Source: Thiohalocapsa marina
GTDB taxonomy: Bacteria; Pseudomonadota; Gammaproteobacteria; Chromatiales; Chromatiaceae
Assembly (NCBI RefSeq): GCF_008632335.1
Contig: NZ_VWXX01000008.1
Coordinates: 54,408-118,407, forward strand
Direction: 5' to 3'
Length of the DNA: 64,000 bases
Shown: piece by piece, positions 31,424-42,539 of the stretch
How positions within the stretch are numbered: position 1 is the stretch's first letter
How the letters are laid out: every line of letters starts with the position of its first letter
Translations under genes and position numbers: made by a program
The notes under the pieces: model-generated
What the model was told of the DNA's origin: nothing
Databases searched by the model: none
What the model saw: the letters and a program-made list of their open reading frames with translations, nothing else

Positions 31424-32167
31424 TCAGGACGCCGCGGGCGAGACCGATCTGTCACCCGCTGGACCGACCGACGCCAGTTCCGCCTCGATGGCCGACAGGG
31501 CCGCCATCGGATCGGCGGCCCCGGTGACGGGTCGACCGACCACCAGGAAATCGGCCCCGGCGGCGACTGCCTGTGCCGGCGTCATCACCCGCTTCTGGTC
31601 GCCCTGGGCTGCGCTCGCCGGCCGCACGCCCGGGGTCACAAGCCGAAAGGCCGGACCCAGGGCTTCGCGCACGCCGCCGGCCTCCCGGGGGGAGCAGACG
31701 ATGCCGTCCAGCCCCGCCGTTTGCGCCAGCCGCGCCAGTTGCAGCACCCGGTCGGCCGGCTCCCCCGGGCAACCCACCGCCGCCAGGTCGGCGGCATCCA
31801 GGCTGGTCAGCACAGTCACCGCAATCAGCAGCGGGGGCTGGTCCAGCTGGTCCAGGCGGGCGCGGGCGGCGGCCAGCATCGCCGGCCCGCCGGAGGCATG
31901 CACGTTGACCATCCACACGCCCAGGTCGGCGGCCGCGGCGCAGGCGGCGGCGACGGTGTTGGGGATGTCGTGAAACTTGAGATCCAGAAACACATCGAAG
32001 CCATCCCGCACCACCCGCTCCACCAATGCCGGGCCGGCGCGGGTGAACAGCTCCTTGCCGATCTTGACGCGGCAGCGACCGGGATCGAGTCGGCCCAGCA
32101 GGTCCAGGGCGGACTCGACGCGCGGGAAATCCAGGGCGACGATGACGCGGGGTTCGGTGGCAGGCAT
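31424..32167 (-). CDS. pyrF: Orotidine 5'-phosphate decarboxylase
   Basis: Last step of UMP synthesis; 247 residues. The catalytic array is in [13 protein letters not shown] (Asp-Lys-Asp), with an early VALDFP strand and the phosphate-gripping [12 protein letters not shown] near the C-terminus. It starts 9 bases after the lapB stop, the conserved lapB-pyrF order. A Ser/Pro/Ala tail ends the protein. Confidence 0.97.
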   Translation of the reverse strand: MPATEPRVIVALDFPRVESALDLLGRLDPGRCRVKIGKELFTRAGPALVERVVRDGFDVFLDLKFHDIPNTVAAACAAAADLGVWMVNVHASGGPAMLAAARARLDQLDQPPLLIAVTVLTSLDAADLAAVGCPGEPADRVLQLARLAQTAGLDGIVCSPREAGGVREALGPAFRLVTPGVRPASAAQGDQKRVMTPAQAVAAGADFLVVGRPVTGAADPMAALSAIEAELASVGPAGDRSVSPAAS

Positions 32168-32176
32168 GGCAAGGAC

Positions 32177-33385
32177 TCAGGCGATCTGGCGTTGCTTCAG
32201 TACGGCGGGATTGGCGATCGGGGACGGCTCCACGGCCTGGATGCTGCCCCAGCGCTTGCAGCTCGGGCACTGCCAGTGCAACGCCCGGGCCTCGAAACCG
32301 CAGTGCTCGCACTGATAGACCGGCTGCATGGCCCGCAGATGGCGCACCACCTCGAGCAGGGCGGCGTCACCGGATGCGGCCGCACCGGCTGAACCAGCAC
32401 TGGCATCGGTACGCAGCCGCAGTTCCAGCAGGCGCTCGGCGCCGGCCAGGTCGGCATGGGCGCGCAGGTAGGATTCGAGAAATTCCAGCGCCGCGTCACT
32501 GCCCCGCTCCCGCTCGATGGCCTCGGAGAGCTCCAGCATCAGCGGTGGCGATGGATGTGCCCGGAACAGCGCCTCCAGTTCCCGGGCGACATTGCCCCGC
32601 CCCAGCCGCCGCCAGCACTCCAGCAGGCCCGGCAGCATCGCCGGCAGGTACCGCGGCCCGCATTCGGCAACGCGCCGATACCGCAGGGCGGCGGATTCGG
32701 CGTTGCCATCGGCCAGCTCCATCTGCGCCTGCAGCATGTGGGCGCGGATGCAGTCGCCATCGACCGCCTGGGCATCCAGCAGGTGCGAGCGCGCCTGCCC
32801 GGCGTCGTCGGCGCGCAGGCATTCCTCCGCCATCTCGCAGTGGTACTGGGCGATCTCGGTCTTCAGCGACTCGGTGGAGACACGCTGCAGTTGTTCGGCC
32901 ATCTCCAGACAGCGGGGCCATTCCTTCTCCGCTTGATAGATCTCGATCAGCCCCCGCAGCGCGCGCCGTTGCTGCAACTGCATCTCCACCAGTTCCTTGA
33001 GCAGGCTCTCGGCGCGGTCGAACAGCCCGGCCAGCATGTAGTCCCGGGCCAGTTCATAGAGCGCGAAGCCGCGCTGCTGGGCGTTCAGCGATGGCCGCGC
33101 CACCAGGTTCTGGTGGATGCGGATGGCGCGGTCCACCTCGCCCCGACGGCGGAACAAGGAACCGAGCGCAAGGTGTGTCTCCACCGTCTCGCTATCCACC
33201 TCGGCGAGCTTCAGGAACACGTCGATGGCCTTGTCCGGCTGCTCGTTCAGCAGGTAGTTCAGGCCACGAAAGAAGGCCGGTGCAGACTCACGGCGCCGCT
33301 CCACCGTCTTGTGCCCGGTCCGCCGGGCGACCAGCCAGCCGGAGATGGCCGCCACCGGCAGCAGCAGGAACAACATCTCCATCAT
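32177..33385 (-). CDS. lapB: LPS assembly protein LapB (YciM)
   Basis: A membrane-anchored TPR protein that regulates LpxC stability through FtsH and so LPS synthesis; about 402 residues. It has one N-terminal helix (MLFLLLPVAAISGWLVA), then TPR units (RGLNYLLNEQPDKAIDVFLKL and onward), then a C-terminal rubredoxin-like metal site with two CXXC pairs (CEHC and CPSC). pyrF follows directly. lapA, normally just upstream, is not found in the 415 bases before the start. Starts at 33385 and 33382 are equivalent. Confidence 0.95.
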   Translation of the reverse strand: MMEMLFLLLPVAAISGWLVARRTGHKTVERRRESAPAFFRGLNYLLNEQPDKAIDVFLKLAEVDSETVETHLALGSLFRRRGEVDRAIRIHQNLVARPSLNAQQRGFALYELARDYMLAGLFDRAESLLKELVEMQLQQRRALRGLIEIYQAEKEWPRCLEMAEQLQRVSTESLKTEIAQYHCEMAEECLRADDAGQARSHLLDAQAVDGDCIRAHMLQAQMELADGNAESAALRYRRVAECGPRYLPAMLPGLLECWRRLGRGNVARELEALFRAHPSPPLMLELSEAIERERGSDAALEFLESYLRAHADLAGAERLLELRLRTDASAGSAGAAASGDAALLEVVRHLRAMQPVYQCEHCGFEARALHWQCPSCKRWGSIQAVEPSPIANPAVLKQRQIA

Positions 33386-33800
33386 CGGCCTGTCAACCAC
33401 AAAACGTAGTCGCCCGCCGCGAGACGCCCCGGACCGGGAACGTACCCGGCGGCGCACCGGAGGGCGAGCGGCGAGCGGTGCTGGAGTTGGACATGACGGC
33501 GACTCATGGGGGTATGATACAGCCTCAGTCGCGCGCCCGCACCGTGCCTCAGCCGGCGGGACCGATGGCAGGCGTTTATAGTGCGCGGGGCAGCCCTCAG
33601 ATGGAACTGAACGGGAAACCGCAGTGTCCACACGGAGTCAGCCACATGCACAGATCCGCAGGCCAGGTCCCGGCCACACGCACATTCATTGCCCAGGCCG
33701 TCTACCGGCCTGCTAGTAATGTTGCCCGTGTCGGTATCAGTGCCGTCATGGATGCCGCAGCCAGGATCGCCAACCCCATCCACCGAAGCCGTTGACCGCC
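33386..33800. other. Gene-free divergent region upstream of lapB
   Basis: No frame here resembles LapA or any protein I know on either strand. It holds AT-richer patches at 33511-33520 and 33572-33580 (TTTATAGT on plus, ACTATAAA on minus) that might be -10 elements for lapB, without clear -35 partners. Otherwise nothing recognisable. Confidence 0.5.
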
Positions 33801-34220
33801 GTGAATGCCAAACCCTTTCCGATCCGCCGCATCGGCCTGGCCGCCGGCCTGTTGCTGGCCGCCGCCCTGGCGCAGGCCGAACCGCTGGACGAACAGACCG
33901 GGCAATTGCTGGTGAATGCCGTCGAGGCCGCCTACGCGCTGGACCTGTTCAACAGCCGCTGCCGCAGTGATCAGTCCGGTCGCCGGACGGACAATCTCAA
34001 CAAGGAGCTGGTCAGCCGGTTCCGCATGACGGTGCTGGACGTTCAGGACGACCTGTTCCCCGAGGGCTACTACCGTGACGCCCAGGCCCGCATGCAACGT
34101 GACTTTCTTGCCCGTCTGCGGGCCATGGGCGGCTGTGACGGCGCAAAACAGGCCCGGCTGCGTGATGAACTGACCCGGCGCTACGACACCGCCATGGGGG
34201 AGATTGCGGCGCGCCCCTGA
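33801..34220 (+). CDS. Small exported protein of unknown function
   Basis: About 139 residues. The start GTG at 33801 gives MNAKPFPIRRIGLAAGLLLAAALAQA, a good signal peptide; a TTG at 33792 is an alternative. The mature part is helical, with one cysteine in NSRCRSDQSG and one in AMGGCDGAK that could pair, and ends in a charged helix (ARLRDELTRRYDTAMGEI). No family recognised. It converges on sbcB with a 64-base gap. Confidence 0.68.
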   Translation: MNAKPFPIRRIGLAAGLLLAAALAQAEPLDEQTGQLLVNAVEAAYALDLFNSRCRSDQSGRRTDNLNKELVSRFRMTVLDVQDDLFPEGYYRDAQARMQRDFLARLRAMGGCDGAKQARLRDELTRRYDTAMGEIAARP

Positions 34221-34284
34221 ATCAGTCCGAGGTAGTCGGAATCAGCTGGAAGCAGCCGCCCGAGACCGGCATCCGGAGCGACGG

Positions 34285-35724
34285 CTATGTCGCCGCATCC
34301 ATCACCCGCTCGGCCCATTCCTCCAGCGCGTCCAGCAATGCGAGACGTGCCGGCTCCCCGGCCAGGTCATTGCGCAGCTCGGCGATACGCTGCTCGAAGC
34401 CATCGATGGTGATGGAGGCCCCCGCGTCGGGATCCGTCAACCGCTCGAACCGCCAGGCATCCCAGTCCTCGCGTTCGCCCGCGCTCAGCGTCTCCGGCCA
34501 GCTGCGGGCACGCATGCGAAACAGCAGCGTCGGCAGGCGCCGATCATCGAAACGCGGCAACGAATCCGCCAGGTCCGATGGTGGCAGCACACGCAATCGC
34601 TCCATGCGCTGACGATCGGCGGCGGAAAAGAACCCGCCTGAGTACAGCATCTGCTCCGGATCCGTCGGTTCGACAAACTGCCTCAAGCCATAGGCCTGGC
34701 GCAGGTTGTCCGCCATCTGCTCCCGCGCCGCCAGCAGGCGCCCGGCGTGCTGCTGTACCTGCGCCCGATCGATGTCCCAGCGCTCGGCAGCGGCGTCGGT
34801 CAGGGTGCCCATGGGCGCAAGCATCGGGCAGGCATTGATCTTGAAACCCTTGACCGAAATGCGCTCGACGCCCTCCGGCAGGTCATCCGCGGCGGTGAAC
34901 AGCCGCTCGGCGATGGCCTCCGGGGTCAGGTCCAGCAGGATGCTCGGGTCATGGCGCAGATCGAAGCACAGCTGTTCCTTGGAATTGCGCGGGTGCTCCG
35001 CGACCACCAGCACCGGCGCGATGCAGCCCTGGGCCGCCGAATAGCGCTGGGAGACGTGCAGCAGCGGTTGGCCGCGCTCCAGCAGCGCGCACACCTTGGC
35101 GCTGTCGCGCAGTCTCAGGGCGTGGTCGAACAGGCGGGGCTGGGCGCCCTTGAGCAGCCGCGCCAGGGCGATGGTGGCCCGGACGTCGGACAGGGCGTCG
35201 TGGGCGTGGGCGTGGCCGATGCCGTTGGCAGCGGTGAGGTGCTCCAGCCGGAACGAGGTGATCCCCGGCTCGCGCTCGGGCCAGTGGATTCCCTCCGGCC
35301 GCAGGGCATGGGCCAGACGCAGGGCGTCGATCAGGTCCCAGCGGGAGTTGCCATTGCGAAAGGCGTGGGCGTAGGGATCCAGCAGGTTGCGGTAGAAGAG
35401 ATGCCGCGTGACCTCGTCGTCGAAGCGCAGGCTGTTGTAGCCGACACTGCAGGTGCCGGGAATGGCGAGCTCGCGCTGGATGCGGCGGGCGAACTCGGCC
35501 TCGGGGATGCCCTCTGCCTCCGCCCGCTGCGGCGTGATGCCGGTGACCAGGCAGGCCTCGGGCAGGGGCAGCAGATCATCAGCCGGCCGGCAGAATAGCG
35601 TCAGCGGCTCGCCGACCGGGTTCAGGTCGGCATCGGTGCGCATACCGGCGAACTGGCAGGGGCGGTCACTGGACGGCCGCGCCCCCCAGGTTTCGTAATC
35701 ATGCCAGTAGAAACTGTCGGTCAT
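34285..35724 (-). CDS. sbcB: Exodeoxyribonuclease I
   Basis: A 3'-5' single-strand DNA exonuclease of 479 residues (E. coli 475). DEDDh catalytic residues are seen in FYWHDYETWG (Asp and Glu), in the SLRFDDEVTRH segment, and in HAHDALSDVRATIAL (His and Asp). The C-terminal SH3-like and ExoI helical domains include VHVSQRY-like and YSGGFFSAADRQ segments. I start at the ATG at 35724 (MTDSFYWHDYE), since longer frames add an Ala/Ser/Pro extension foreign to the family. No clear ribosome site. Confidence 0.95.
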   Translation of the reverse strand: MTDSFYWHDYETWGARPSSDRPCQFAGMRTDADLNPVGEPLTLFCRPADDLLPLPEACLVTGITPQRAEAEGIPEAEFARRIQRELAIPGTCSVGYNSLRFDDEVTRHLFYRNLLDPYAHAFRNGNSRWDLIDALRLAHALRPEGIHWPEREPGITSFRLEHLTAANGIGHAHAHDALSDVRATIALARLLKGAQPRLFDHALRLRDSAKVCALLERGQPLLHVSQRYSAAQGCIAPVLVVAEHPRNSKEQLCFDLRHDPSILLDLTPEAIAERLFTAADDLPEGVERISVKGFKINACPMLAPMGTLTDAAAERWDIDRAQVQQHAGRLLAAREQMADNLRQAYGLRQFVEPTDPEQMLYSGGFFSAADRQRMERLRVLPPSDLADSLPRFDDRRLPTLLFRMRARSWPETLSAGEREDWDAWRFERLTDPDAGASITIDGFEQRIAELRNDLAGEPARLALLDALEEWAERVMDAAT

Positions 35725-35826
35725 GACAACGGTTAGCCCGGCGGCAGCCGCCGGGCCGCTCGCTGCTTGAATCGATGGTGAGGCCGATGGCGGGGCCGGC
35801 AATCAGCACCCAAGGAGTGGGCGACC

Positions 35827-36171
35827 TCAGAGCTTCTCCTTGATCCGCGCGGCCTTGCCGGTACGACCTCGCAGGTAGTACAGCTTGGCACGGCGAACAT
35901 CGCCGCGACGCTTGACCTGGATGTCGGCAATGGCCGGGCTGTAGGTCTGGAACACGCGCTCCACACCCTCGCCATGGGACAGCTTGCGCACGGTGAATGC
36001 GGAGTTCAGACCGCGGTTGCGCTTGGCGATGCAGACGCCCTCGAATGCCTGCAGACGCTCGCGCTCGCCTTCCTTGACCTTGACCTGGACGACGACGGTG
36101 TCGCCGGGGGCGAAGGGGGGAACCTCCTTGCCCATCTGCTCGCGTTCGAGTTGTTCGATGATGTTGCTCAT
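35827..36171 (-). CDS. rplS: Ribosomal protein L19
   Basis: A 50S protein at the 30S interface; 114 residues starting [20 protein letters not shown], with the signature [27 protein letters not shown]. It is the last gene of rpsP-rimM-trmD-rplS. The 57-base gap to trmD holds hexamer-periodic DNA. Confidence 0.98.
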   Translation of the reverse strand: MSNIIEQLEREQMGKEVPPFAPGDTVVVQVKVKEGERERLQAFEGVCIAKRNRGLNSAFTVRKLSHGEGVERVFQTYSPAIADIQVKRRGDVRRAKLYYLRGRTGKAARIKEKL

Positions 36172-36176
36172 GTCTC

Positions 36177-36242
36177 TGGCTCCTGTTCGGAATCGGCTAC
36201 GGATTCGGCTCCAGTTTCGGCGTTGGCCTCAATCCTGGCTCC
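36177..36242 (-). repeat. Hexamer-periodic DNA across the trmD-rplS junction
   Basis: Read on the minus strand from 36242, about nine to ten units of six bases follow in phase (for example GGAGCC, GAATCC, GATTCC), most fitting RRNNCC or a near form. The trmD stop codon lies inside it. An 18-base stretch here (GGAGCCAGGATTGAGGCC) recurs with one mismatch at 53061-53078. Related hexamer runs are at 15241, 45256, 53031 and 56158. Confidence 0.6.
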
Positions 36243-37083
36243 GGTGCTGGTCGGACGATTCCGGTCGTTCGACGCCATCCGGTGGTTGTGTCAACTGGCG
36301 GACGGTCGCTCCACTGGTCTCGGCAGAGTCCCGGGGCGCGGCGCCCGCCTCCAATGCATCGAGCACGGCCTGCTCGTCTTTGCTCAAGTCGCGGCCCGCC
36401 AGCAGGTCGGGCCGACGTTGCCAGGTCCGCTCCAGGGCCTGCCGCTTGCGCCAGCGGGCGATGGCGGCGTGGTCTCCACTCAGCAAAACCCCAGGGACGC
36501 GGCGGCCGTCATCAAGCGTCTCAGGGCGGGTGTAGTGCGGGCAATCCAGCAACCCGTCCATATGCGAATCCGCCAGCGCCGACCCGGCGTGGCCCAAGGC
36601 GCCCGGCAGCAGCCGGATCACCGCATCCATCACGACCATTGCCGGCAGCTCGCCGCCGCTGAGCACATAGTCCCCGATGGACCATTCCTCATCAACGTCG
36701 GCCTCCAGCAGGCGCTCGTCCACGCCCTCGTAGCGTCCCGCCAGCAGGATCCAGCCGTCGGCGTCGGCGATACGACCGATGTCGGCCTGTGACAGCGGCC
36801 GGCCCTGGGGCGACAGGTACGCTACCCGGCTGCGACAGCCGGCAGCCTCGGCCGCGACCCGCGCCGCCCGGATGGCATCGTGCAGCGGGGGCGCCTTCAT
36901 CACCATGCCAGGGCCGCCGCCGTAGGGGCGATCATCCACGGTGCGATGCGGGTCATGGGTGAAGTCCCGCGGATTCCACAGCCGCAGCGTTGCGATGCCT
37001 CGGCCCAGCGCCCGGGCCACCACACCCTCTTGTGTCAGGATGCGGAACTGCTCCGGAAACAGGCTGATGACATCGAATCGCAC
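36229..37083 (-). CDS. trmD: tRNA (guanine-37-N1)-methyltransferase
   Basis: SPOUT methyltransferase that makes m1G37 and prevents frameshifting. About 284 residues, some 30 longer than E. coli TrmD, because of a C-terminal tail rich in Ala, Ser and Glu after the helix [13 protein letters not shown]. Family motifs are [45 protein letters not shown] and DCPHYTRPE. The start is GTG at 37083, which gives the canonical MRFDVIS beginning. The extra tail runs into the hexamer repeat, which may have supplied it. Confidence 0.96.
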   Translation of the reverse strand: MRFDVISLFPEQFRILTQEGVVARALGRGIATLRLWNPRDFTHDPHRTVDDRPYGGGPGMVMKAPPLHDAIRAARVAAEAAGCRSRVAYLSPQGRPLSQADIGRIADADGWILLAGRYEGVDERLLEADVDEEWSIGDYVLSGGELPAMVVMDAVIRLLPGALGHAGSALADSHMDGLLDCPHYTRPETLDDGRRVPGVLLSGDHAAIARWRKRQALERTWQRRPDLLAGRDLSKDEQAVLDALEAGAAPRDSAETSGATVRQLTQPPDGVERPESSDQHRSQD

Positions 37084-37141
37084 CGTCTGGCTCCCGAACC
37101 TACCCCGTCGCATCCGGGGATACGGCCGGGGGGCGGTATCG

Positions 37142-37639
37142 CTAGAAATCCGGATCCCAGTCGACCCGCAACAGGCCCGCAGAGAAATCCACGTCCTTGA
37201 TCACGTCGCCCCACAGGAACGGGATCAGTCGCTCCCGCTCACCACGCACCACCACAACATCGTTGGCGGCGGTCTCGAACAGATGGTCGACGACACCGAG
37301 GTCCACGCCCTCCAGGGTCTCGACCTGCAGACCCTCCAGGTCTGCCCAGTAGAACTCGTCGGGCCGGGGCGGCGGGAGCTGGTCTCGGCGAATCTCGATC
37401 GATTGCCCCACCAAGGTTACCGCCTGGTCGCGATCATCGCAGCCCTCAAGCCTGGCCACCAGTCCCTTGCCGTGGCGACGCCCCTCGGCGACGGTACGGG
37501 GTTGCCCCCCGACCATCCAGGGCGAGTAGCGCAGGATGTTCTCCCGCGGCGCCGTGTCAGAGTGGACGCGGACCCAGCCGCGTACGCCATAGACCCCGGC
37601 AATGCGCCCGAGGACGACCAGACGGTTATCGGCAGACAT
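37142..37639 (-). CDS. rimM: Ribosome maturation factor RimM
   Basis: A 30S assembly factor of about 165 residues. The N-terminal beta-barrel domain has [19 protein letters not shown] and the C-terminal PRC barrel has [23 protein letters not shown] and [13 protein letters not shown]. The start is placed at the ATG at 37639; an in-frame ATG at 37660 would add seven residues. It is the second gene of the rpsP operon, between rpsP and trmD. Confidence 0.96.
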   Translation of the reverse strand: MSADNRLVVLGRIAGVYGVRGWVRVHSDTAPRENILRYSPWMVGGQPRTVAEGRRHGKGLVARLEGCDDRDQAVTLVGQSIEIRRDQLPPPRPDEFYWADLEGLQVETLEGVDLGVVDHLFETAANDVVVVRGERERLIPFLWGDVIKDVDFSAGLLRVDWDPDF

Positions 37640-37732
37640 GACCTGTGAGCCCATCACCACGAGTCCGGCCCTGCGCCGACCAACCCTGCCAGCCCGCTGA
37701 CCGCATGCGCCGGCAAGGACCGGGCAGCCGCG

Positions 37733-38005
37733 TCAGGCGACGGCTTCGGTCTGCTGGGCCGCCTGCTTGGCCGCCTCTTTCAGCAACTGCGCCACGCGGT
37801 CCGTGGGCTGGGCACCCTGGCTGAGCCAGTGGTCGGCGCGATCGCGATCCACCCGCAGACGCACCTCGCCACCGGTGGCGCCGGGGTTGAAGAAACCGAT
37901 CCGCTCGATGGAACGGCCATCGCGGGACTGACGGATGTCAGCGACGACGATTTGATAGAACGGACGCTTCTTGGCGCCCCCGCGGGACAGACGAATCTTG
38001 ACCAT
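37733..38005 (-). CDS. rpsP: Ribosomal protein S16
   Basis: A 30S protein of 90 residues: [17 protein letters not shown] at the start, then [22 protein letters not shown], both diagnostic. The C-terminus is an Ala/Gln-rich tail ([15 protein letters not shown]). First gene of the rpsP-rimM-trmD-rplS operon. Confidence 0.98.
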   Translation of the reverse strand: MVKIRLSRGGAKKRPFYQIVVADIRQSRDGRSIERIGFFNPGATGGEVRLRVDRDRADHWLSQGAQPTDRVAQLLKEAAKQAAQQTEAVA

Positions 38006-38090
38006 GGACGATTCCGTTGCAGACGGTTGAGTACTAGCCCACGGGATGATTCGGCCATTGCTGACCGGCGCGCCCGCAGGTAAACGCGCA

Positions 38091-38096
38091 AGTGTA
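38091..38096 (-). promoter_or_regulatory. Candidate -10 box for the rpsP operon
   Basis: TACACT on the minus strand, about 85 bases upstream of the rpsP start, in a gap between rpsP and the membrane-protein gene that is locally AT-richer. The -35 region (CTTCCA at 17-base spacing) is poor. Confidence 0.3.
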
Positions 38097-38126
38097 CATG
38101 ATCCAGCGAAAATTGGAAGCCGCGAA

Positions 38127-38780
38127 TTACGACTCGGCGACCGTGCGATGGCGCATCGCCAGGGCAAAGATCAGCCCGCCGACGGCCACACCCAGCAGGT
38201 CCACCACAACCTGCACCGGCTGGACGAGGATCTGGGACGCGGCGTCGGACCTTGGCATGCCGCCGAAGTGCCAGTACAGCACCAGGGCGACGCCGGCGGC
38301 GGCCCCGATGAGCCCGGTGCGTCCGACAGTGAGCCCGCGGCGCCAGACCGTGGGCATCATGTGCAGCGAAAAATGCAGCAACGCGAACAGCCCGATCAGG
38401 GCGAAGAGCGCGTATTGCATGTAAACGGGCCTCAGGTAAGCCGCCGGGTGACCGGGACCATCACCGGAAAGGGCGCCGGGCACGCTGCCGACGGAATCGT
38501 CGAGACCCGCGCCGGCCAAGGCCAGCAGACAGGCCAAGGCCAGCAACGGCAGCAGCAGATTGACGTAATGACGGATGCAGCGCGAGCGCAGCGCGTCCAC
38601 CCAGGCCGTCAATAGCATGGCGATGCCGGCGAACACCAGCCCGGCGCCGGGGTGGGCCTCGGCAAGCCGGGCGGTCGGCATGAACCCCGACACCAGCACC
38701 CCGCCGACGATCAGACCCACGGCGATCAGGAAGGCCCGGATCACAGGGCCGCGGCGGCAGTCGGCGGCAGTCTCAACCAT
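38127..38780 (-). CDS. Membrane protein of unknown function
   Basis: A 217-residue protein with about six hydrophobic segments, such as [66 protein letters not shown] and [17 protein letters not shown]. There is a Gly/Asp/Pro loop ([15 protein letters not shown]) in the middle. I recognise no family. It begins 14 bases after the typA stop, so it is probably co-transcribed with typA, and ends 121 bases before rpsP. Confidence 0.75.
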   Translation of the reverse strand: MVETAADCRRGPVIRAFLIAVGLIVGGVLVSGFMPTARLAEAHPGAGLVFAGIAMLLTAWVDALRSRCIRHYVNLLLPLLALACLLALAGAGLDDSVGSVPGALSGDGPGHPAAYLRPVYMQYALFALIGLFALLHFSLHMMPTVWRRGLTVGRTGLIGAAAGVALVLYWHFGGMPRSDAASQILVQPVQVVVDLLGVAVGGLIFALAMRHRTVAES

Positions 38781-38794
38781 GCTTCATGTGCTCC

Positions 38795-40621
<1,827 letters not shown>

Positions 40622-41244
40622 GAGGGATGGTCTCCAGTGAGCCCGACGGCGCGGTCGGAAGCGGACCCGTCAAATTGACAGCCGACCAGTATAACCCGTA
40701 ACGCGCCGAGGGAGAAACCAGAATCAGACGGCAGAGCCAGGATGTCTGCGAATGCTTGCCCCACGAATGGCTGCCCCGGAGATGGTCGCATGTCGCAGCC
40801 CTGCCCGGACAACCCCGGGACGCTTTCAACAAACAGACGCTTGGGGGCGTTCGTTCATGCGCCACCGCGGTCCGCCCCACAACACCGCCAGCCGCGGGGG
40901 TTTCCGCAACCTGCCCACAGCCGCTGTGGATAACTTTGTGGACAATAGACTCGCGACGTCCGCAAGTGCAAGCGCCGACAGACATCCGGTCGGATTGGTC
41001 AAAAAATGATCACTCTCGCAAGCCATTGTTTTGATTGGGTGCGGGCTGCTGTTTTCGCCTAAGCCACGCTCCCGCCTGCCGCACTCGGGCCACCGGACCC
41101 TGCCCGCTGCCGCCTGTGCACAAGTTCGTCTTCATTCTGAAACAGAGGCAGTTTGTCAAGCGCGCTGGCCGGGTGATTCGCTGCCCCCGGCACACATCGG
41201 CACTTTCCATGCGGGGCGTCATGCCGGGCGCGCGGCATGCGCCG
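40622..41244. other. 623-base gene-free region with DnaA-box-like sites
   Basis: No credible gene on either strand. It holds TGTGGATAA (40925-40933), a perfect match to the reverse of the DnaA box TTATCCACA. TGTGGACAA (40937-40945) follows in the same orientation three bases later, and TGTGCACAA lies at 41115-41123. The first overlaps a CCACAG/CTGTGG dyad (40915-40929). An AT-rich patch lies at 41000-41040. A minus-strand TATACT (40688-40693) may belong to the typA promoter. It might be a DnaA-responsive site, a small RNA locus or simply a spacer. Confidence 0.45.
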
Positions 41245-42435
41245 TCAGCGTGTCGGATTGGAAGACGAAGGCAGGCGTAACCGGATCCGCAGGGGATGGT
41301 GGTCCGACGGCGGCGGCCCTTGGGGAAAGCCCAGGGCGACGAAGCTGTCATCGATCACCCAGGTGGCGGCGTCGCCGCCGAAGACGAAGTGGTCGATGGC
41401 GTAAGGGTATTTGGGGTTGCGCGGATACGGAAACGGCCGCCCGGCATTGGCCAGCAACAGGTCGGCCCCGGGGTGGGCCACCCGGGTGCCCGGGCGGCAC
41501 TGGCGGCCCAGTTGCTTGTCATCGCGCCAGTCGCAGACCTCGCCGTCGTCGAGTTCGCGCCACAGGTCGTCCCTCGGCTGGTCCAGCTGGCGGTTGAAAT
41601 CGCCCATCAGCGCAAACGCCTGCCCAGCCTCGGCGCGGCCGTCGACCCACTGCTCCAGGATGCCCCGCTGTCGCCGCAGCAGCAGGCATTGCGGGCGGTT
41701 GACCCCGGACCCGTCCAGCCGGCCCCAGGCACATCCGGCCTTCAGGTGCAGCGACATCAGTTCCAGCGCCGTCGCAGAATGCCCGGCGACACCCGGACGG
41801 GCCTCAGGCAAGGCCGAATCAGCGCGCTCCAGCGGCTCGATGCGTATCCGGGTGCCCCAACGGCCGCCCTCGATGCCGAGCGCGCGGTACGGCGGCAGCG
41901 CGCGCCAGTCCAGCCCCAGCGCCGCCAGGCGCTCGCGCTGGATGGCAAACCCGGTGCGCAGCACCGTGCGCGCCTGACCCGGCATGCCCCGACAGCCGAC
42001 GGACCGCGCCTCGCGCCGCTCGGAGACGACGATGTCGTAACGGGCCGGATCGAACACCCGCGCCACCGCCGCTGCATTCTCCACCTCCTGCAGGGCGACG
42101 ATGTCCGCGTCCAGCCGCTCCGCCACCGCACGCAGGCGGGCGTAATCCGCCGCCTGCCGCGGCCGGCACCCGGCTCTGTCCTCTGCCGCGAGATGCTCCA
42201 GGTTCCAGGTCCCCAGCACCAGTTCAGGCGCCGGCGCGGCCGCCGCCAGCCCGCTCCAGGACAGCGCCACGGCGGCAACCAGCGCCGACGCCTGCAGCAA
42301 CGCCCGCACCGACACCCTGACCGGCAGGGGGTTCAGCCTTGACCGCCCGCCAACCACAGACACCCGCCGGCGCAGGCAGGCGGGTACAATGGAACGCCGC
42401 CGGCACCGGGCACGCTTCAGACCATGCTTGAACAT
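41245..42435 (-). CDS. Exported endonuclease/exonuclease/phosphatase family protein
   Basis: About 396 residues. A long basic N-terminus precedes a signal-like stretch (LLQASALVAAVALSWSGLAAAAP). The EEP-fold domain has ELVLGTWNLEHL, IVALQEVENAAA (metal-binding Glu), the central ELMSLHLKAGC, FALMGDFNRQLD (Asp and Asn) and SDHHPLRI at the C-terminus, so the catalytic set is complete. Several cysteines (about six) suggest an oxidised periplasmic or secreted enzyme. The substrate could be DNA or a phosphoester. The start is uncertain: ATG at 42435 or 42456, or GTG codons near 42315, which would give a tidier signal peptide. Confidence 0.82.
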   Translation of the reverse strand: MFKHGLKRARCRRRSIVPACLRRRVSVVGGRSRLNPLPVRVSVRALLQASALVAAVALSWSGLAAAAPAPELVLGTWNLEHLAAEDRAGCRPRQAADYARLRAVAERLDADIVALQEVENAAAVARVFDPARYDIVVSERREARSVGCRGMPGQARTVLRTGFAIQRERLAALGLDWRALPPYRALGIEGGRWGTRIRIEPLERADSALPEARPGVAGHSATALELMSLHLKAGCAWGRLDGSGVNRPQCLLLRRQRGILEQWVDGRAEAGQAFALMGDFNRQLDQPRDDLWRELDDGEVCDWRDDKQLGRQCRPGTRVAHPGADLLLANAGRPFPYPRNPKYPYAIDHFVFGGDAATWVIDDSFVALGFPQGPPPSDHHPLRIRLRLPSSSNPTR

Positions 42436-42539
42436 CGTTTCTCGCCATACATGCAATCAACCACCCTCACCACAGGTCCACAGCCGAGCCAGTAGCCAGC
42501 CCGAACTCGCACTTGAAACAGGACAAGGCCCGAACAGGT

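Noticed and set aside
40900..41130. Chromosomal replication origin
   Set aside because: Only one perfect DnaA box and two weaker ones, and none of the genes usually flanking oriC are present; kept as a regulatory-site hypothesis only.
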